Source: Roseobacter sp. (lineage in GTDB: Bacteria > Pseudomonadota > Alphaproteobacteria > Rhodobacterales > Rhodobacteraceae). Taken from it: 35,910 nt of DNA. The notes under the pieces were generated by a model. That model did no database searches. It was not told the origin of the DNA and worked only from the letters and a program-made list of their open reading frames with translations. The stretch lies in the NCBI RefSeq assembly GCF_024639605.1, contig NZ_JAHEHZ010000017.1:1-35910 (forward strand), given 5' to 3'. This document shows, piece after piece, positions 15,735 through 23,137 of the stretch. A program made the position numbers and the translations under genes. Numbering within the stretch: the stretch's first letter is position 1; each line of letters begins with the position of its first letter.

Positions 15735-16385
15735 ATGAATTCCCGTCCTTCACCGAACTGCGGTGCGCGCCGTAACGGCCTGACACCCCATATCGTGGTC
15801 CTCCACTATACAGCTATGGCAGATGCTGCGGCAGCGCTCGACCGGCTCTGTGATCCGGCATCGGAGGTATCCGCGCATTATCTCATCGACCGCAGGGGTG
15901 AGATTACGCAGATGGTCGATGAAAATGATCGCGCCTGGCATGCAGGTACGGGCGAGTGGCGTGGTCTCGTTGATATCAATTCCCGCTCCGTCGGCATTGA
16001 ACTCGACAATACCGGCAGACATCCCTTTCCCGAACCTCAGATGGCAGCGCTTGAAGACCTCCTGACCGGCATTCTGGCACGGCACCCGATCTTACCTGAG
16101 GATGTCATCGGCCACTCTGATATGGCGCCCGGGCGAAAATCTGACCCCGGGCCGCGATTCGACTGGGCCAGGCTGGCGCGCAGGGGGCTCGCCGGCCCGA
16201 TGGCGGGACACGCCGACACGCCGCGGAATTTCCGCGCGGCGGCCCGCGCGGCCGGCTTTACCGCCGATGTGGACGACGAAACCCTGCTCGCTGCAACCCG
16301 GTTGCGCTTTGCACCCTGGCGGAACGGGCCGGTATGCGACGCGGACTGCCGGCTCTGGTATAGCGCAGGTGACGTTCCGCGGTGA
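15735..16385 (+). CDS. N-acetylmuramoyl-L-alanine amidase (Amidase_2 family)
   Basis: A 216-residue enzyme cleaving the bond between MurNAc and the peptide stem. Zinc ligands H24 (V-L-H-Y-T-A-M), H127 (I-G-H-S-D-M-A-P-G-R-K) and D137 are in place, with the H-Y-L-I-D-R-R-G strand and A-W-H-A-G loop typical of AmiD/AmpD. The C-terminal 60 residues form a short helical domain like those seen in AmpD-related proteins of this lineage. No signal peptide is visible at the chosen ATG, favouring a cytoplasmic, AmpD-like recycling role; an AmiD-like lipoprotein is less likely. It sits 9 bp after the excalibur lipoprotein gene. Confidence 0.9.
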   Translation: MNSRPSPNCGARRNGLTPHIVVLHYTAMADAAAALDRLCDPASEVSAHYLIDRRGEITQMVDENDRAWHAGTGEWRGLVDINSRSVGIELDNTGRHPFPEPQMAALEDLLTGILARHPILPEDVIGHSDMAPGRKSDPGPRFDWARLARRGLAGPMAGHADTPRNFRAAARAAGFTADVDDETLLAATRLRFAPWRNGPVCDADCRLWYSAGDVPR

Positions 16386-16427
16386 GAATTGCGTCCGGCA
16401 GTACCCCCGGCCACCGGATGAGCCCCA

Positions 16428-16457
16428 TTGACTTGAGCCCGCTTTCGGCGCACCACC
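16428..16457 (+). promoter_or_regulatory. Candidate promoter of the RNase P RNA gene
   Basis: TTGACT at 16428-16433 is a good -35. The sequence 17-18 bases later is GC-rich (around CACCAC) and is a poor -10, although stable-RNA promoters of this lineage often have weak -10 boxes. It sits 30 bases before the first base of the P1 stem, as expected. Confidence 0.4.
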
Positions 16458-16463
16458 GGCAGC

Positions 16464-16872
16464 GCGCGGAAGGCCGGATGGCCGCGGTCCTGGCAACGGG
16501 ATCGAGGAAAGTCCGGACTCCCAGAAGCAACGGTGCCGGGTAACGCCCGGGCGGGGCAACCCGACGGAAAGCGCCACAGAAAAGAAACCGCCTTGTCACC
16601 CGGTCGGGCAACCGAAACCAGTGGCGGGTAAGGGTGAAACGGTGGGGTAAGAGCCCACCGCGCGACTGGCAACAGAAGCGGCACGGCAAGCCCCACCGGG
16701 AGCAATGCCAAATAGGGATCGCGCGCCGACCGGCAACGGAAGGCGGGGCCGCTTTTGCCCCAGCAGATCCGGGTTGGCAGCTGTAGCCATACGGGCAATC
16801 GTATGGTCAGAGGAATGGTCATCGAACCGGGGTAACCCGGGGAACAGAATCCGGCTTACAGGCCTTCCGCGC
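16464..16872 (+). ncRNA. rnpB: RNase P RNA, bacterial class A
   Basis: The catalytic RNA of RNase P, which trims the 5' leader of pre-tRNAs. The 12-base arms at 16464-16475 and 16861-16872 are perfectly complementary and form helix P1. GAGGAAAGTCCGGACTCC at 16504-16521 is the universally conserved 5' side of P4 with the following CR-I segment. The matching 3' conserved segment (GAACAGAATCCGGCTTACA) is at 16842-16860, immediately before P1 closes. About 409 nt fits alphaproteobacteria. Open frames crossing this stretch on both strands are accidental. A GC hairpin just downstream (GGCCC-CGTG-GGGCC, 16881-16894) has no T-run, so the 3' end is probably set by processing. Confidence 0.97.
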
Positions 16873-17140
16873 ATATTTATGGCCCCGTGGGGCCGAGTAT
16901 CAGGTTTCGCGTGCAGAGGGCGCCGGGCCGGGTGCATAGAGTCTTTGCCCGGACGCTCCGGCCATCATGCCCTGGAGGTTATTGCGCCCTCGCGATGGCC
17001 GGGTTATCACCTGACGGACGCCTTTGCAGAAATCACCGCGACGCAGTGGCAGCCTCACCCGTGCAAGCTCTCTCACAGGCCCTGCGAACTCAGGCAGGCA
17101 GAGGAGGGTCACAGCAGCGCGTCTGTCTGAGCTTTTGCAG
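16873..17140. other. Intergenic stretch between rnpB and the rpmG promoter
   Basis: Apart from the hairpin at 16881-16894, I find no gene with a ribosome-binding site or a recognisable product on either strand here. Codon patterns in the open frames are unconvincing. The stretch probably holds the rnpB 3' trailer and upstream sequence of rpmG. Confidence 0.5.
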
Positions 17141-17168
17141 TTGACTCGCCCGGGCATCCGGTTAAAAG
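17141..17168 (+). promoter_or_regulatory. Candidate sigma-70-type promoter of rpmG
   Basis: TTGACT (17141-17146), a 16-base spacer and TAAAAG (17163-17168) lie about 60 bases upstream of the rpmG start. The -35 is strong and the -10 matches at four of six positions. Confidence 0.45.
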
Positions 17169-17227
17169 CCGGGTTTCAGGATTTATGCGTCCCCTCACCG
17201 GAGGGCGCGCGCAGCAGGAGACTTAAC

Positions 17228-17395
17228 ATGGCTAAGCCAACCACCATCAAGATTCGTCTGAACTCCTCGGCGGGGACAGGCCATTTCTACGTGACCAAGA
17301 AAAACGCCCGCACCATGACTGAAAAGATGGTTGTCCGTAAGTATGACCCGGTTGCGCGCAAGCACGTTGAATACAAAGAAGGCAAGATCAAGTAA
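17228..17395 (+). CDS. rpmG: 50S ribosomal protein L33
   Basis: A 55-residue L33 starting [11 protein letters not shown] and ending with [11 protein letters not shown]. The Y-V-T-K-K-N-A-R and [10 protein letters not shown]-x-Y motifs are diagnostic. It lacks the two Cys-x2-Cys pairs, so it is the zinc-independent form. CAGGAG at 17215-17220 precedes the ATG. It stands alone between rnpB and a strong terminator, consistent with its own promoter. Confidence 0.97.
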   Translation: MAKPTTIKIRLNSSAGTGHFYVTKKNARTMTEKMVVRKYDPVARKHVEYKEGKIK

Positions 17396-17418
17396 GATCG
17401 CCTTTGATTGCGTTTCAG

Positions 17419-17447
17419 GGCCGTATCCTTCGGGATGCGGCCTTTTT
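17419..17447 (+). terminator. Rho-independent terminator of rpmG
   Basis: GGCCGTATCC-TTCG-GGATGCGGCC forms a 10-bp stem (one T-G wobble) capped by a stable TTCG tetraloop and is followed by TTTTT. It begins 23 bases after the rpmG stop. The minus strand lacks a T-run, so it should not terminate the sulfatase transcript. Confidence 0.92.
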
Positions 17448-17464
17448 CGTTCCACCGGACGGGT

Positions 17465-19099
17465 TTACGGACGGCGCGGAACCTTGCCCCGATACCGCGC
17501 GACCAGGTCCGGCGCGACCTCAGTGCCATCCACAAGGCCGAGCAGCACGCCGGTATCATTGCCGCCTGCACGCTGTGCCCTGATCTCATCTTCGGAGACG
17601 GTCAGGCGTTGTGACATGCGCAGCCCCCAGGCGTGCAGCTTTTCATACATCCGTTCTCTGATTGTTGCATAAGCCGGATCTGCCCCGAGATCAGTAAGCT
17701 CATCTGGATCATTGCGCAGGTCAAAGAGCATGGGCCGGTACCCCGCGACGCACTGGACAAGTTTCCAGTCGTGATCGGCCACCATAAAGAGCCGTGCATC
17801 CCGGGGTGTCGCTTCAAGCGCGGCGCCAACCGGATGTTTAGAATAATCGTATTCGCTGATTACAAAGTCACGCGCATCATCAGGTGTCTGCCCTTTTAGA
17901 TACGGCATCAGTGACCGGCCCTCGACGATATGATCCGGCACGGTCGCGCCTGCGGCGTCTATGATCGTTGCGGTCACGTCAATGGATTCGACAAGTGCGT
18001 CACAGGTGATGCCGCGGGTCGGGTCCGCGCTCCTGCGCGGGTCACACACAATGAGCGGCACCTTCACGGAAGGCGCGTGAAAGAGGTCCTTCTCGCCCAG
18101 CCAGTGATCGCCCAGATAATCCCCGTGATCCGAGGTCAGAATGATCATCGTGTCATCTGTCCGACCGCTTTCCTCAAGCCAGTCAAAGAGTCGCCCCATC
18201 TGATCATCGCATTGCCGGATCAGACCCATATAGGCAGGAATGACTTTGTGGCGCACATCGTCGCGCCGGAAGCTCCGCCCGATAATGGTGTCGGTAAAGG
18301 CTTTATAGAGCGGATGCGGGTGCTCCAGCTCCGCAGGGTCCCGCGTCGCCGGGAGCACGTCTGCCGGCCCGTACATATCGTTATAGGGCGCCGGCACGAT
18401 ATAGGGCCAGTGTGGCTTGATGTAGCTCAGATGCGCGCACCAGGGTCCCTCTGCCTGAGCAATGAAGTCCATCGCCTGCGTGGTGAGCCAGGGGGTCTCG
18501 CTGTCTTCTTCAAGGATATTCGCGGACCGGTCCGCGTTCTGCATGAACCAGCCGCTGGCAATCGTGTCGTCATCTGCCGCTGCATTTGCGAAATCGGCCC
18601 AGGGATTGTCGCCGCCGTACCCCCGGCTTTTCAGATATTCGTTATAGGGACTGCGCGCGCTGTCGTAGGGGCCGGCCGGTCCTTCGGCCCAGAGCCCGTC
18701 ATCGCGGCACCAGATGTCAAATCCGCACTCGGCCTGGCGTGCGCCGATCACGCTGTCTGGTGCGAGGCCCAGCCGCGCCATGCCGGCCTTATCGGCCCGC
18801 ATGTGCGTTTTGCCGATCAGCCAGCAGCCGGTGCCATTGGCGCGCAGGTGATCGCCCAGGGTCGGCTCGCCCACCATCAGCGGCACCCCGTTCCATTGCG
18901 CGCCGTGTGAGCTCACATACCGTCCGGTATAGGCACTCATCCGGGCAGCGCCACAGACAGGCGACTGTGTATATGCGTTGGTGAAGCGGACACCCTTGCG
19001 TGCAAGGCGGTCGATGTTGGGTGTTTGCAGGGTCGGGTGGCCCGCGCAACTGAGATAATCGAACCGCAGCTGATCAAACATAATCCAGAGAATGTTCAC
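17465..19099 (-). CDS. Sulfatase / phosphonate monoester hydrolase-like enzyme
   Basis: A 544-residue alkaline-phosphatase-superfamily hydrolase. It opens with N-I-L-W-I-M-F-D-Q-L-R-F-D-Y. D9, the formylglycine position C49 (in C-G-A-A-R53), D324, H325 (T-S-D-H-G-D) and K337 (G-E-K-D-L-F) line up with the metal and nucleophile residues of Rhizobium phosphonate monoester hydrolase. G-K-T-H near 97-99 and K-P-H-W-P-Y near 229 are also sulfatase landmarks. The cysteine should be converted to formylglycine; no FGE-type maturase is in the window. It starts with GTG preceded by AGGGGA. Substrate (sulfate ester, phosphodiester or phosphonate) cannot be decided; choline-sulfatase-like use is one option in marine bacteria. 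Confidence 0.88.
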   Translation of the reverse strand: MNILWIMFDQLRFDYLSCAGHPTLQTPNIDRLARKGVRFTNAYTQSPVCGAARMSAYTGRYVSSHGAQWNGVPLMVGEPTLGDHLRANGTGCWLIGKTHMRADKAGMARLGLAPDSVIGARQAECGFDIWCRDDGLWAEGPAGPYDSARSPYNEYLKSRGYGGDNPWADFANAAADDDTIASGWFMQNADRSANILEEDSETPWLTTQAMDFIAQAEGPWCAHLSYIKPHWPYIVPAPYNDMYGPADVLPATRDPAELEHPHPLYKAFTDTIIGRSFRRDDVRHKVIPAYMGLIRQCDDQMGRLFDWLEESGRTDDTMIILTSDHGDYLGDHWLGEKDLFHAPSVKVPLIVCDPRRSADPTRGITCDALVESIDVTATIIDAAGATVPDHIVEGRSLMPYLKGQTPDDARDFVISEYDYSKHPVGAALEATPRDARLFMVADHDWKLVQCVAGYRPMLFDLRNDPDELTDLGADPAYATIRERMYEKLHAWGLRMSQRLTVSEDEIRAQRAGGNDTGVLLGLVDGTEVAPDLVARYRGKVPRRP

Positions 19100-19175
19100 G
19101 GCTGTCCCCTTTTAACCCAACCCATTGATGACCGGTGCGAAGGGTTTGTCGAGGCCTGGCCCGCGCGGCGCGCAT

Positions 19176-19208
19176 AAAAAAACCCGCCGGCTCCTGAGAG
19201 ACGGCGGG
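19176..19208 (-). terminator. Rho-independent terminator of the Bax-inhibitor-1 gene
   Basis: On the minus strand CCCGCCG-t-CTC-tcag-GAG-c-CGGCGGG forms a stem with one internal mismatch and is followed by seven T residues. It starts 26 bases beyond the stop of the Bax-inhibitor-1 gene and separates it from the sulfatase gene. Confidence 0.9.
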
Positions 19209-19233
19209 CTGCTATCTGGTCCTGGAAACCGGA

Positions 19234-20010
19234 TTATTCGCGGTTGCCGAAGAGCTGCAGGAGCATCATGAACATGTTGATAAAGTTCAGATAGAGGCTC
19301 AGTGCGCCCATAATACCGGACTTGCGCAGCCACTCCTGGTCGCCATGGTGGGCGTGCGCGAGATAGGTGTTTTTGATGTTCTGCGTGTCGTAGGCTGTCA
19401 GGCCCGCAAAAATCAGGACACCGATCGAGGATATCGCGAACATGATCGCCGGCGAGCCGATGAACAGGTTCACAAGGGATGCCACGATGATACCGATCAG
19501 GCCCATGAACAGGAACGCGCCCCAGCCGGAGATATCTTTTTTTGTGGTGTAGCCCCAGAGCGACAGACCAGCGAACGCGATCGACGTCACAAGGAAGATC
19601 TGTGCAATTGAGTATCCTGTGAATACCAGGAAGATCGAGCTGATCGACACACCCATAACCGCCGCAAAGACGTAGAAAACAGTCTGTGCTGTCGCAGCTG
19701 ACATCCGGTCAAGCCCGGCGGTGAAGCCGAATACGAAGATCAGCGGCGCGAACATCACCAGCCATTTCAGAGGCGAGGTATAAAGCGCGGCACCAAGACT
19801 TGTCAGGTACTGATCAGGGCCGATCTGCGCTGCTGCCAGCGCCGGATCAGTGGTTACCGCGAGGCCGGAAATGGCCCAGGCGGCGGCAAAAGTGATCAGC
19901 ATGCCCACGGACATTGTGCCGTAGACTTTATTCATATGGGTGCGCAGACCCTCATCAATCTGGGCGGCGCGGGATCCGGCCGCAGACCGGATTGTATTCA
20001 CGTCAGCCAT
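19234..20010 (-). CDS. Bax inhibitor-1 / YccA family membrane protein
   Basis: A 258-residue integral membrane protein with seven hydrophobic helices. Family members (BI-1, YetJ, YccA) act as pH-gated calcium leaks or modulate FtsH. Landmarks are the N-terminal R-x-x-L-x-x-H-M-N-K-V-Y-G-x-M-S-V-G, the central F-x-x-T-x-Y-S-I, and G-L-T-A-Y-D-T-Q-N-I-K near the C-terminal end, whose Asp is the conserved gating/calcium residue. The last helix ends with S-L-Y-L-N-F-I-N-M-F. The ATG ending at 20010 has GGAGGT upstream; the longer frame to 20082 crosses the promoter and is rejected. Confidence 0.93.
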   Translation of the reverse strand: MADVNTIRSAAGSRAAQIDEGLRTHMNKVYGTMSVGMLITFAAAWAISGLAVTTDPALAAAQIGPDQYLTSLGAALYTSPLKWLVMFAPLIFVFGFTAGLDRMSAATAQTVFYVFAAVMGVSISSIFLVFTGYSIAQIFLVTSIAFAGLSLWGYTTKKDISGWGAFLFMGLIGIIVASLVNLFIGSPAIMFAISSIGVLIFAGLTAYDTQNIKNTYLAHAHHGDQEWLRKSGIMGALSLYLNFINMFMMLLQLFGNRE

Positions 20011-20068
20011 ATTAAGACCTCCAATAATCTCAACAGACGCGTCAGACCTTCTGCGCGTTCTCCGGATG

Positions 20069-20097
20069 AATATCGGGTTCAACGACGGCTATTTCAA
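20069..20097 (-). promoter_or_regulatory. Candidate promoter of the Bax-inhibitor-1 gene
   Basis: On the minus strand TTGAAA (complement 20092-20097), an exact 17-base spacer and GATATT (complement 20069-20074) resemble a sigma-70 promoter. It would give a leader of about 50 bases to the ATG at 20010. Confidence 0.5.
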
Positions 20098-20186
20098 GGC
20101 TTTTCGCTCAGGAATACGCCCGATTGCGCAGAAATGGTTAACCAGAGGTCCATTCCTGCGCTTCAGGCGCCTGCAGAGCCGCCATA

Positions 20187-20396
20187 CTAAAGGTTTTTCC
20201 AGCTTTCCGGCACATCCCAGACGGTCAGGCGGGCCTCTTTCTTTGCGGCTCGTTGAGAGACGCCGATATCGTGCAGTGCGGCCGCATCGAGACGGGCCAG
20301 CGCGCGGCGGGAGCGCCACAGGTCAAGACGGGTGCGCAGCGAGGTGCGGGTACGGGCGTGTCGGGCCGGGCGGGTCATTGTGTCGATCAGGGACAT
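20187..20396 (-). CDS. DUF1127 small basic protein
   Basis: A 69-residue, arginine-rich protein. The C-terminal DUF1127 core is R-x-x-L-A-R-L-D-A-A-A-L-H-D-I-G-V-S-x-x-x-A-x-x-E-A, preceded by W-R-S-R-R. In Rhodobacter a DUF1127 protein (CcaF1) binds and stabilises small RNAs under stress, so RNA binding is a reasonable guess here. The ATG ending at 20396 follows a GGAAAGGA sequence. It is transcribed away from a divergent LysR gene with a 126-bp gap that contains a perfect inverted repeat, so it may be a target of that regulator. Confidence 0.88.
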   Translation of the reverse strand: MSLIDTMTRPARHARTRTSLRTRLDLWRSRRALARLDAAALHDIGVSQRAAKKEARLTVWDVPESWKNL

Positions 20397-20420
20397 GGGA
20401 GAATATCCTTTCCAGTTGTG

Positions 20421-20444
20421 TGATGATTTAAGTCTGTTTCATCA
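20421..20444. promoter_or_regulatory. Inverted repeat, candidate LysR operator
   Basis: TGATGA-N12-TCATCA is a perfect 6-bp inverted repeat in the AT-rich gap between the divergent DUF1127 and LysR genes. Its size is close to LysR-type sites, whose cores are palindromes of the T-N11-A kind. It lies 25 bases upstream of the DUF1127 start and 79 upstream of the LysR start. Function is inferred from position only. Confidence 0.42.
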
Positions 20445-20522
20445 TTTTGCTTGATATATGTGACACCGCGTGGTTCATATTTAAAACGAATGTTTGTTGG
20501 CCTAAGCATCACGGATGGTGAT

Positions 20523-21404
20523 ATGAGAAATCTTGACGTTACGACCTTACGGTCTTTTGTGGCGGTGGCGGATGCCGGCGGCGTGACACGTGCTGCGGGT
20601 TTTCTGCATCTCACGCAGTCAGCCGTCTCGATGCAGCTCAAACGGCTGGAGGAAATTCTTAACGTTGATCTGCTCGACAGGTCCGGGCGAACGATTGCGC
20701 TGACGGCATCGGGAGAGCAGTTGCTCGTCTATGCGCGGCGCATGGTTGCGCTGAACGACGAGGTGATCAGCCGTCTGACCGATCAGGAATACGAGGGCGA
20801 AATCGTGCTGGGGGTGCCGCATGATATCGTTTATCCGGCTATTCCTCAGGTTCTGAAGCAGTTCAACACAGCTTTTCCGAGGATGCGCGTCCATCTTGTT
20901 TCGTCTTATACGCGGGCGCTCAAAGATCAGTTTGGCAAGGGAGAATGTGATCTGATCCTGACGACAGAGACTTCTGCGGATCCGGGGTCTGAAACGCTCT
21001 GCCACAAGCCTTTGCGCTGGATCGGCGCACCTGGCGGGACGGCATGGCGGCACACCCCGCTGCGTCTGGCCTTCGGCCGGCAGTGTACCTTTCGCCCCCG
21101 TGTCGTCGAAGCGCTGGATACTGCCGGGATCCCGTGGAGTGTCATCGTCGAAACGGAAAGTGACAGAACGATCGAGGCCACCGTGAGTGCTGATCTGGCA
21201 GTGCATACGATGATCGAAGGAACCGAGCCGCCGCATCTTGAACGGATCGATCATAACGGAACCTTGCCGGACCTGCCTGAACAGATGATTAACCTTTATG
21301 GTGCTCAGTCGGGTAAAGGTCTTGTGCATGACACGCTCGCCGGCTTTTTGCGCCGGGCCTTCGCCGGTACAGAAGGCGCAAAGCTGCGCGCCGTGAACGC
21401 CTGA
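20523..21404 (+). CDS. LysR-family transcriptional regulator
   Basis: A 293-residue regulator. Residues 3-62 form the winged HTH: L-x-x-F-V-A-V-A-D-A-G-G-V-T-R-A-A-x-x-L-H-L-T-Q-S-A-V-S-M-Q-L-K-R-L-E-x-x-L-x-x-x-L-L-D-R. The rest (about 90-285) is the periplasmic-binding-like effector domain, with G-E-I-V-L-G-V-P-H-D and C-D-L-I-L-T-T-E visible. I choose the ATG at 20523, which begins M-R-N-L-D-V; earlier in-frame codons back to 20451 lie in the AT-rich control region. The effector is not predictable. It is divergent from the DUF1127 gene. Confidence 0.92.
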   Translation: MRNLDVTTLRSFVAVADAGGVTRAAGFLHLTQSAVSMQLKRLEEILNVDLLDRSGRTIALTASGEQLLVYARRMVALNDEVISRLTDQEYEGEIVLGVPHDIVYPAIPQVLKQFNTAFPRMRVHLVSSYTRALKDQFGKGECDLILTTETSADPGSETLCHKPLRWIGAPGGTAWRHTPLRLAFGRQCTFRPRVVEALDTAGIPWSVIVETESDRTIEATVSADLAVHTMIEGTEPPHLERIDHNGTLPDLPEQMINLYGAQSGKGLVHDTLAGFLRRAFAGTEGAKLRAVNA

Positions 21405-21887
21405 GGGCTGCTGGCAGGTCTCCGGGTCCCGGTTTGCGCGCGGAAAGATTTGCAGGCTTTGATAATTGAATAATCATTCAGAAAAAGGGTTCTGAACCGC
21501 CGTTTATATGTGCGATATTGCGGGCATTGGCCTGCATTATCGCACAGTTGACGTAAGGTTGCCTTAAGGACTCAGTATTACTACGGATACAACCTTCAAG
21601 TGTACAGAAAGAAACGATAATCAGCAGAAGTGAGGAGATGACCGACGATCTGAGGCTGCTGCAAGCGCTGTTATTGAGACGAAAAATGTCATTTTTTTGC
21701 AACAGAACCGGGCGGAAACGGCCTCTGAAACAACGCAACCTTCGGGTGAATTCATGGATTTTTATTGATCCGAGAAAGGTTTTCAATATGATCTGCAATT
21801 GTAACAAGTTTGTGGCGGTGCCGTTGTTTTCGGCGATAATCCACCGCCCCGGCCCGGTGTTATCCGGCCAGAAACAGGGAAAACCGA
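21405..21887. other. AT-richer intergenic stretch with several inverted repeats
   Basis: No protein gene can be supported on either strand: the open frames at 21478-21957 (minus) and 21638-21919 (plus) have unnatural composition and run into the XRE gene. The base composition is visibly lower in GC than the flanking genes. It contains three notable elements: TGAAT-AATC-ATTCA at 21467-21480, AAAAATG-T-CATTTTT at 21682-21696, and a two-part hairpin at 21814-21848 just before the XRE start. It may be control DNA, hold an unrecognised small RNA, or be a relic. Confidence 0.5.
21814..21848 (+). repeat. Stem-loop in the leader of the XRE gene
   Basis: GGCGGT/ACCGCC form the outer stem and GCCG/CGGC the inner one around TTGTTTT, with an 8-base bulge on the 3' side. 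The structure ends about 40 bases before the XRE start codon, ahead of its AGGGA ribosome-binding site. Effect on expression is not known. Confidence 0.45.
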
Positions 21888-22259
21888 ATGGCACATGCCG
21901 TAGATGTACATGTAGGTAAGCGTATCCGTCAGCGTCGCTGGCTGGTGGGGATGACACAGCAGAAACTCGCGGAGTGTGTTGGTATCAAATTCCAGCAAAT
22001 TCAGAAATATGAAACCGGTGCCAACCGGGTAAGCGCCTCCCGGCTCTGGGATATTGCTGATGCACTTGAAGTGGACGTCGCCTTCTTCTTTGAAGGCCTT
22101 AAATCAGGTGCACCCGAGAGCCGTGAAACAGATACGGTGCCGGTTGATATGATGGGCGATAAAGAGGCCATGGATCTCGTCCGATCGTATTACGCTATTC
22201 CTGAAAATCAGCGCCGGCGCCTCTTTGAACTTGCCCGGGTGCTCAGCGACGTCGCCTGA
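21888..22259 (+). CDS. XRE-family HTH transcriptional regulator
   Basis: A 123-residue protein. Residues 11-62 are a Cro/CI-type HTH: R-I-R-Q-R-R-W-L-V-G-M-T-Q-Q-K-L-A, then I-K-F-Q-Q-I-Q-K-Y-E-T-G-A-N-R-V. This version with F-Q-Q-I-Q-K-Y-E is common in alphaproteobacteria. An acidic linker and a short helical C terminus (E-N-Q-R-R-R-L-F-E-L-A-R) follow, perhaps for dimerisation. AGGGA lies before the ATG. It is 62 bp upstream of hisN, but its own long structured leader suggests it is controlled separately. The target is unknown. Confidence 0.9.
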   Translation: MAHAVDVHVGKRIRQRRWLVGMTQQKLAECVGIKFQQIQKYETGANRVSASRLWDIADALEVDVAFFFEGLKSGAPESRETDTVPVDMMGDKEAMDLVRSYYAIPENQRRRLFELARVLSDVA

Positions 22260-22321
22260 GGCGCCGCTGAAGCTGCGCTTGAGGCTTGCAGGGTCCGGGC
22301 GCGGGTGGCAGGTATCGGTGT

Positions 22322-23137
22322 ATGACATCTGCTGACAAGTCTCTTCACGACGTAAAGGATACAGACCGCGTGGCGCAGCTTCTTGCTGATGCTGCGCGAG
22401 AAACGATCCTGCCGTTCTTTCGCAAAAGCGGACTGGCCTCCGATAATAAGCTTACCGACGGATTTGATCCGGTCACCGAAGCAGACCGGGCGGCGGAGCG
22501 TGCCATGCGGGATATTCTCGCACGGGAACGCCCTGACGATGCAATACTTGGTGAGGAATACGGCACATCGTCCGGAACGAGCGGTCTGACCTGGGTCCTT
22601 GATCCGATTGACGGCACCCGCGGGTTCATCAGCGGTACACCGACGTGGGGTGTTCTGATCGCGTGCTCGGATGAGGAAGGTCCCTTCTACGGCCTGATCG
22701 ACCAGCCCTATATCGGTGAGCGGTTTACCGGCACCGGAGGCATCGCACAGATGACGGGCCCACAGGGATCCGTCAGTCTGCGCACCCTTCCGCCGCGCGG
22801 GCTGGCGCAGGCGACCGTCTTCACAACTTTTCCGGAGGTCGGGTCCGAAGACGAAGGCGCTGCATTCCGGGCGGTTGCGAGGCAGGCGCGTCTCACGCGG
22901 TATGGCATGGACTGCTATGCTTATGCTCTTCTTGCGGCGGGTCAGATTGACCTCGTGATTGAGGCTGGCCTCAACCACTATGATATTCAGGCGCCCGTGG
23001 CACTCATTACGGCGGCAGGTGGCATGGTTACGGACTGGCAGGGCGGTCCCGCTCATAACGGGGGCCGGGCGCTCGCGGCCGCGAACCCGCAGATCCATGC
23101 GGAAGCGCTGGCCATTCTGAAAGACGCACCGCTGTGA
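22322..23137 (+). CDS. hisN: Histidinol-phosphatase, inositol-monophosphatase family
   Basis: A 271-residue metal-dependent phosphatase. The three metal-binding motifs of the IMPase fold are present: D49-P-V-T-E-A-D55, G-E-E (77-79) and W-V-L-D94-P-I-D97-G-T-R. The segment following (G-F-I-S-G-T-P-T-W-G-V-L-I) is what distinguishes HisN-type histidinol-phosphatases from SuhB or CysQ. It would catalyse the step before histidinol in histidine biosynthesis. Its stop overlaps the GTG of the deaminase gene (GTGA, 23134-23137). Another IMPase substrate cannot be excluded because no other his gene is nearby. Confidence 0.87.
   Translation: MTSADKSLHDVKDTDRVAQLLADAARETILPFFRKSGLASDNKLTDGFDPVTEADRAAERAMRDILARERPDDAILGEEYGTSSGTSGLTWVLDPIDGTRGFISGTPTWGVLIACSDEEGPFYGLIDQPYIGERFTGTGGIAQMTGPQGSVSLRTLPPRGLAQATVFTTFPEVGSEDEGAAFRAVARQARLTRYGMDCYAYALLAAGQIDLVIEAGLNHYDIQAPVALITAAGGMVTDWQGGPAHNGGRALAAANPQIHAEALAILKDAPL

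Noticed and set aside
16037-16822. A 261-codon open frame on the minus strand
   Set aside because: It crosses the amidase gene and the RNase P RNA, whose conserved elements fully explain the sequence.
17930-18910. A 326-codon open frame on the plus strand
   Set aside because: Antisense to the sulfatase gene; no family character or ribosome-binding site.
21638-21919. A 93-codon plus-strand frame before XRE
   Set aside because: GAGGAG abuts its ATG with no spacing, composition is odd, and it overlaps the XRE start.
21478-21957. A 159-codon minus-strand frame between LysR and XRE
   Set aside because: Overlaps the XRE start, has no Shine-Dalgarno and an irregular composition.
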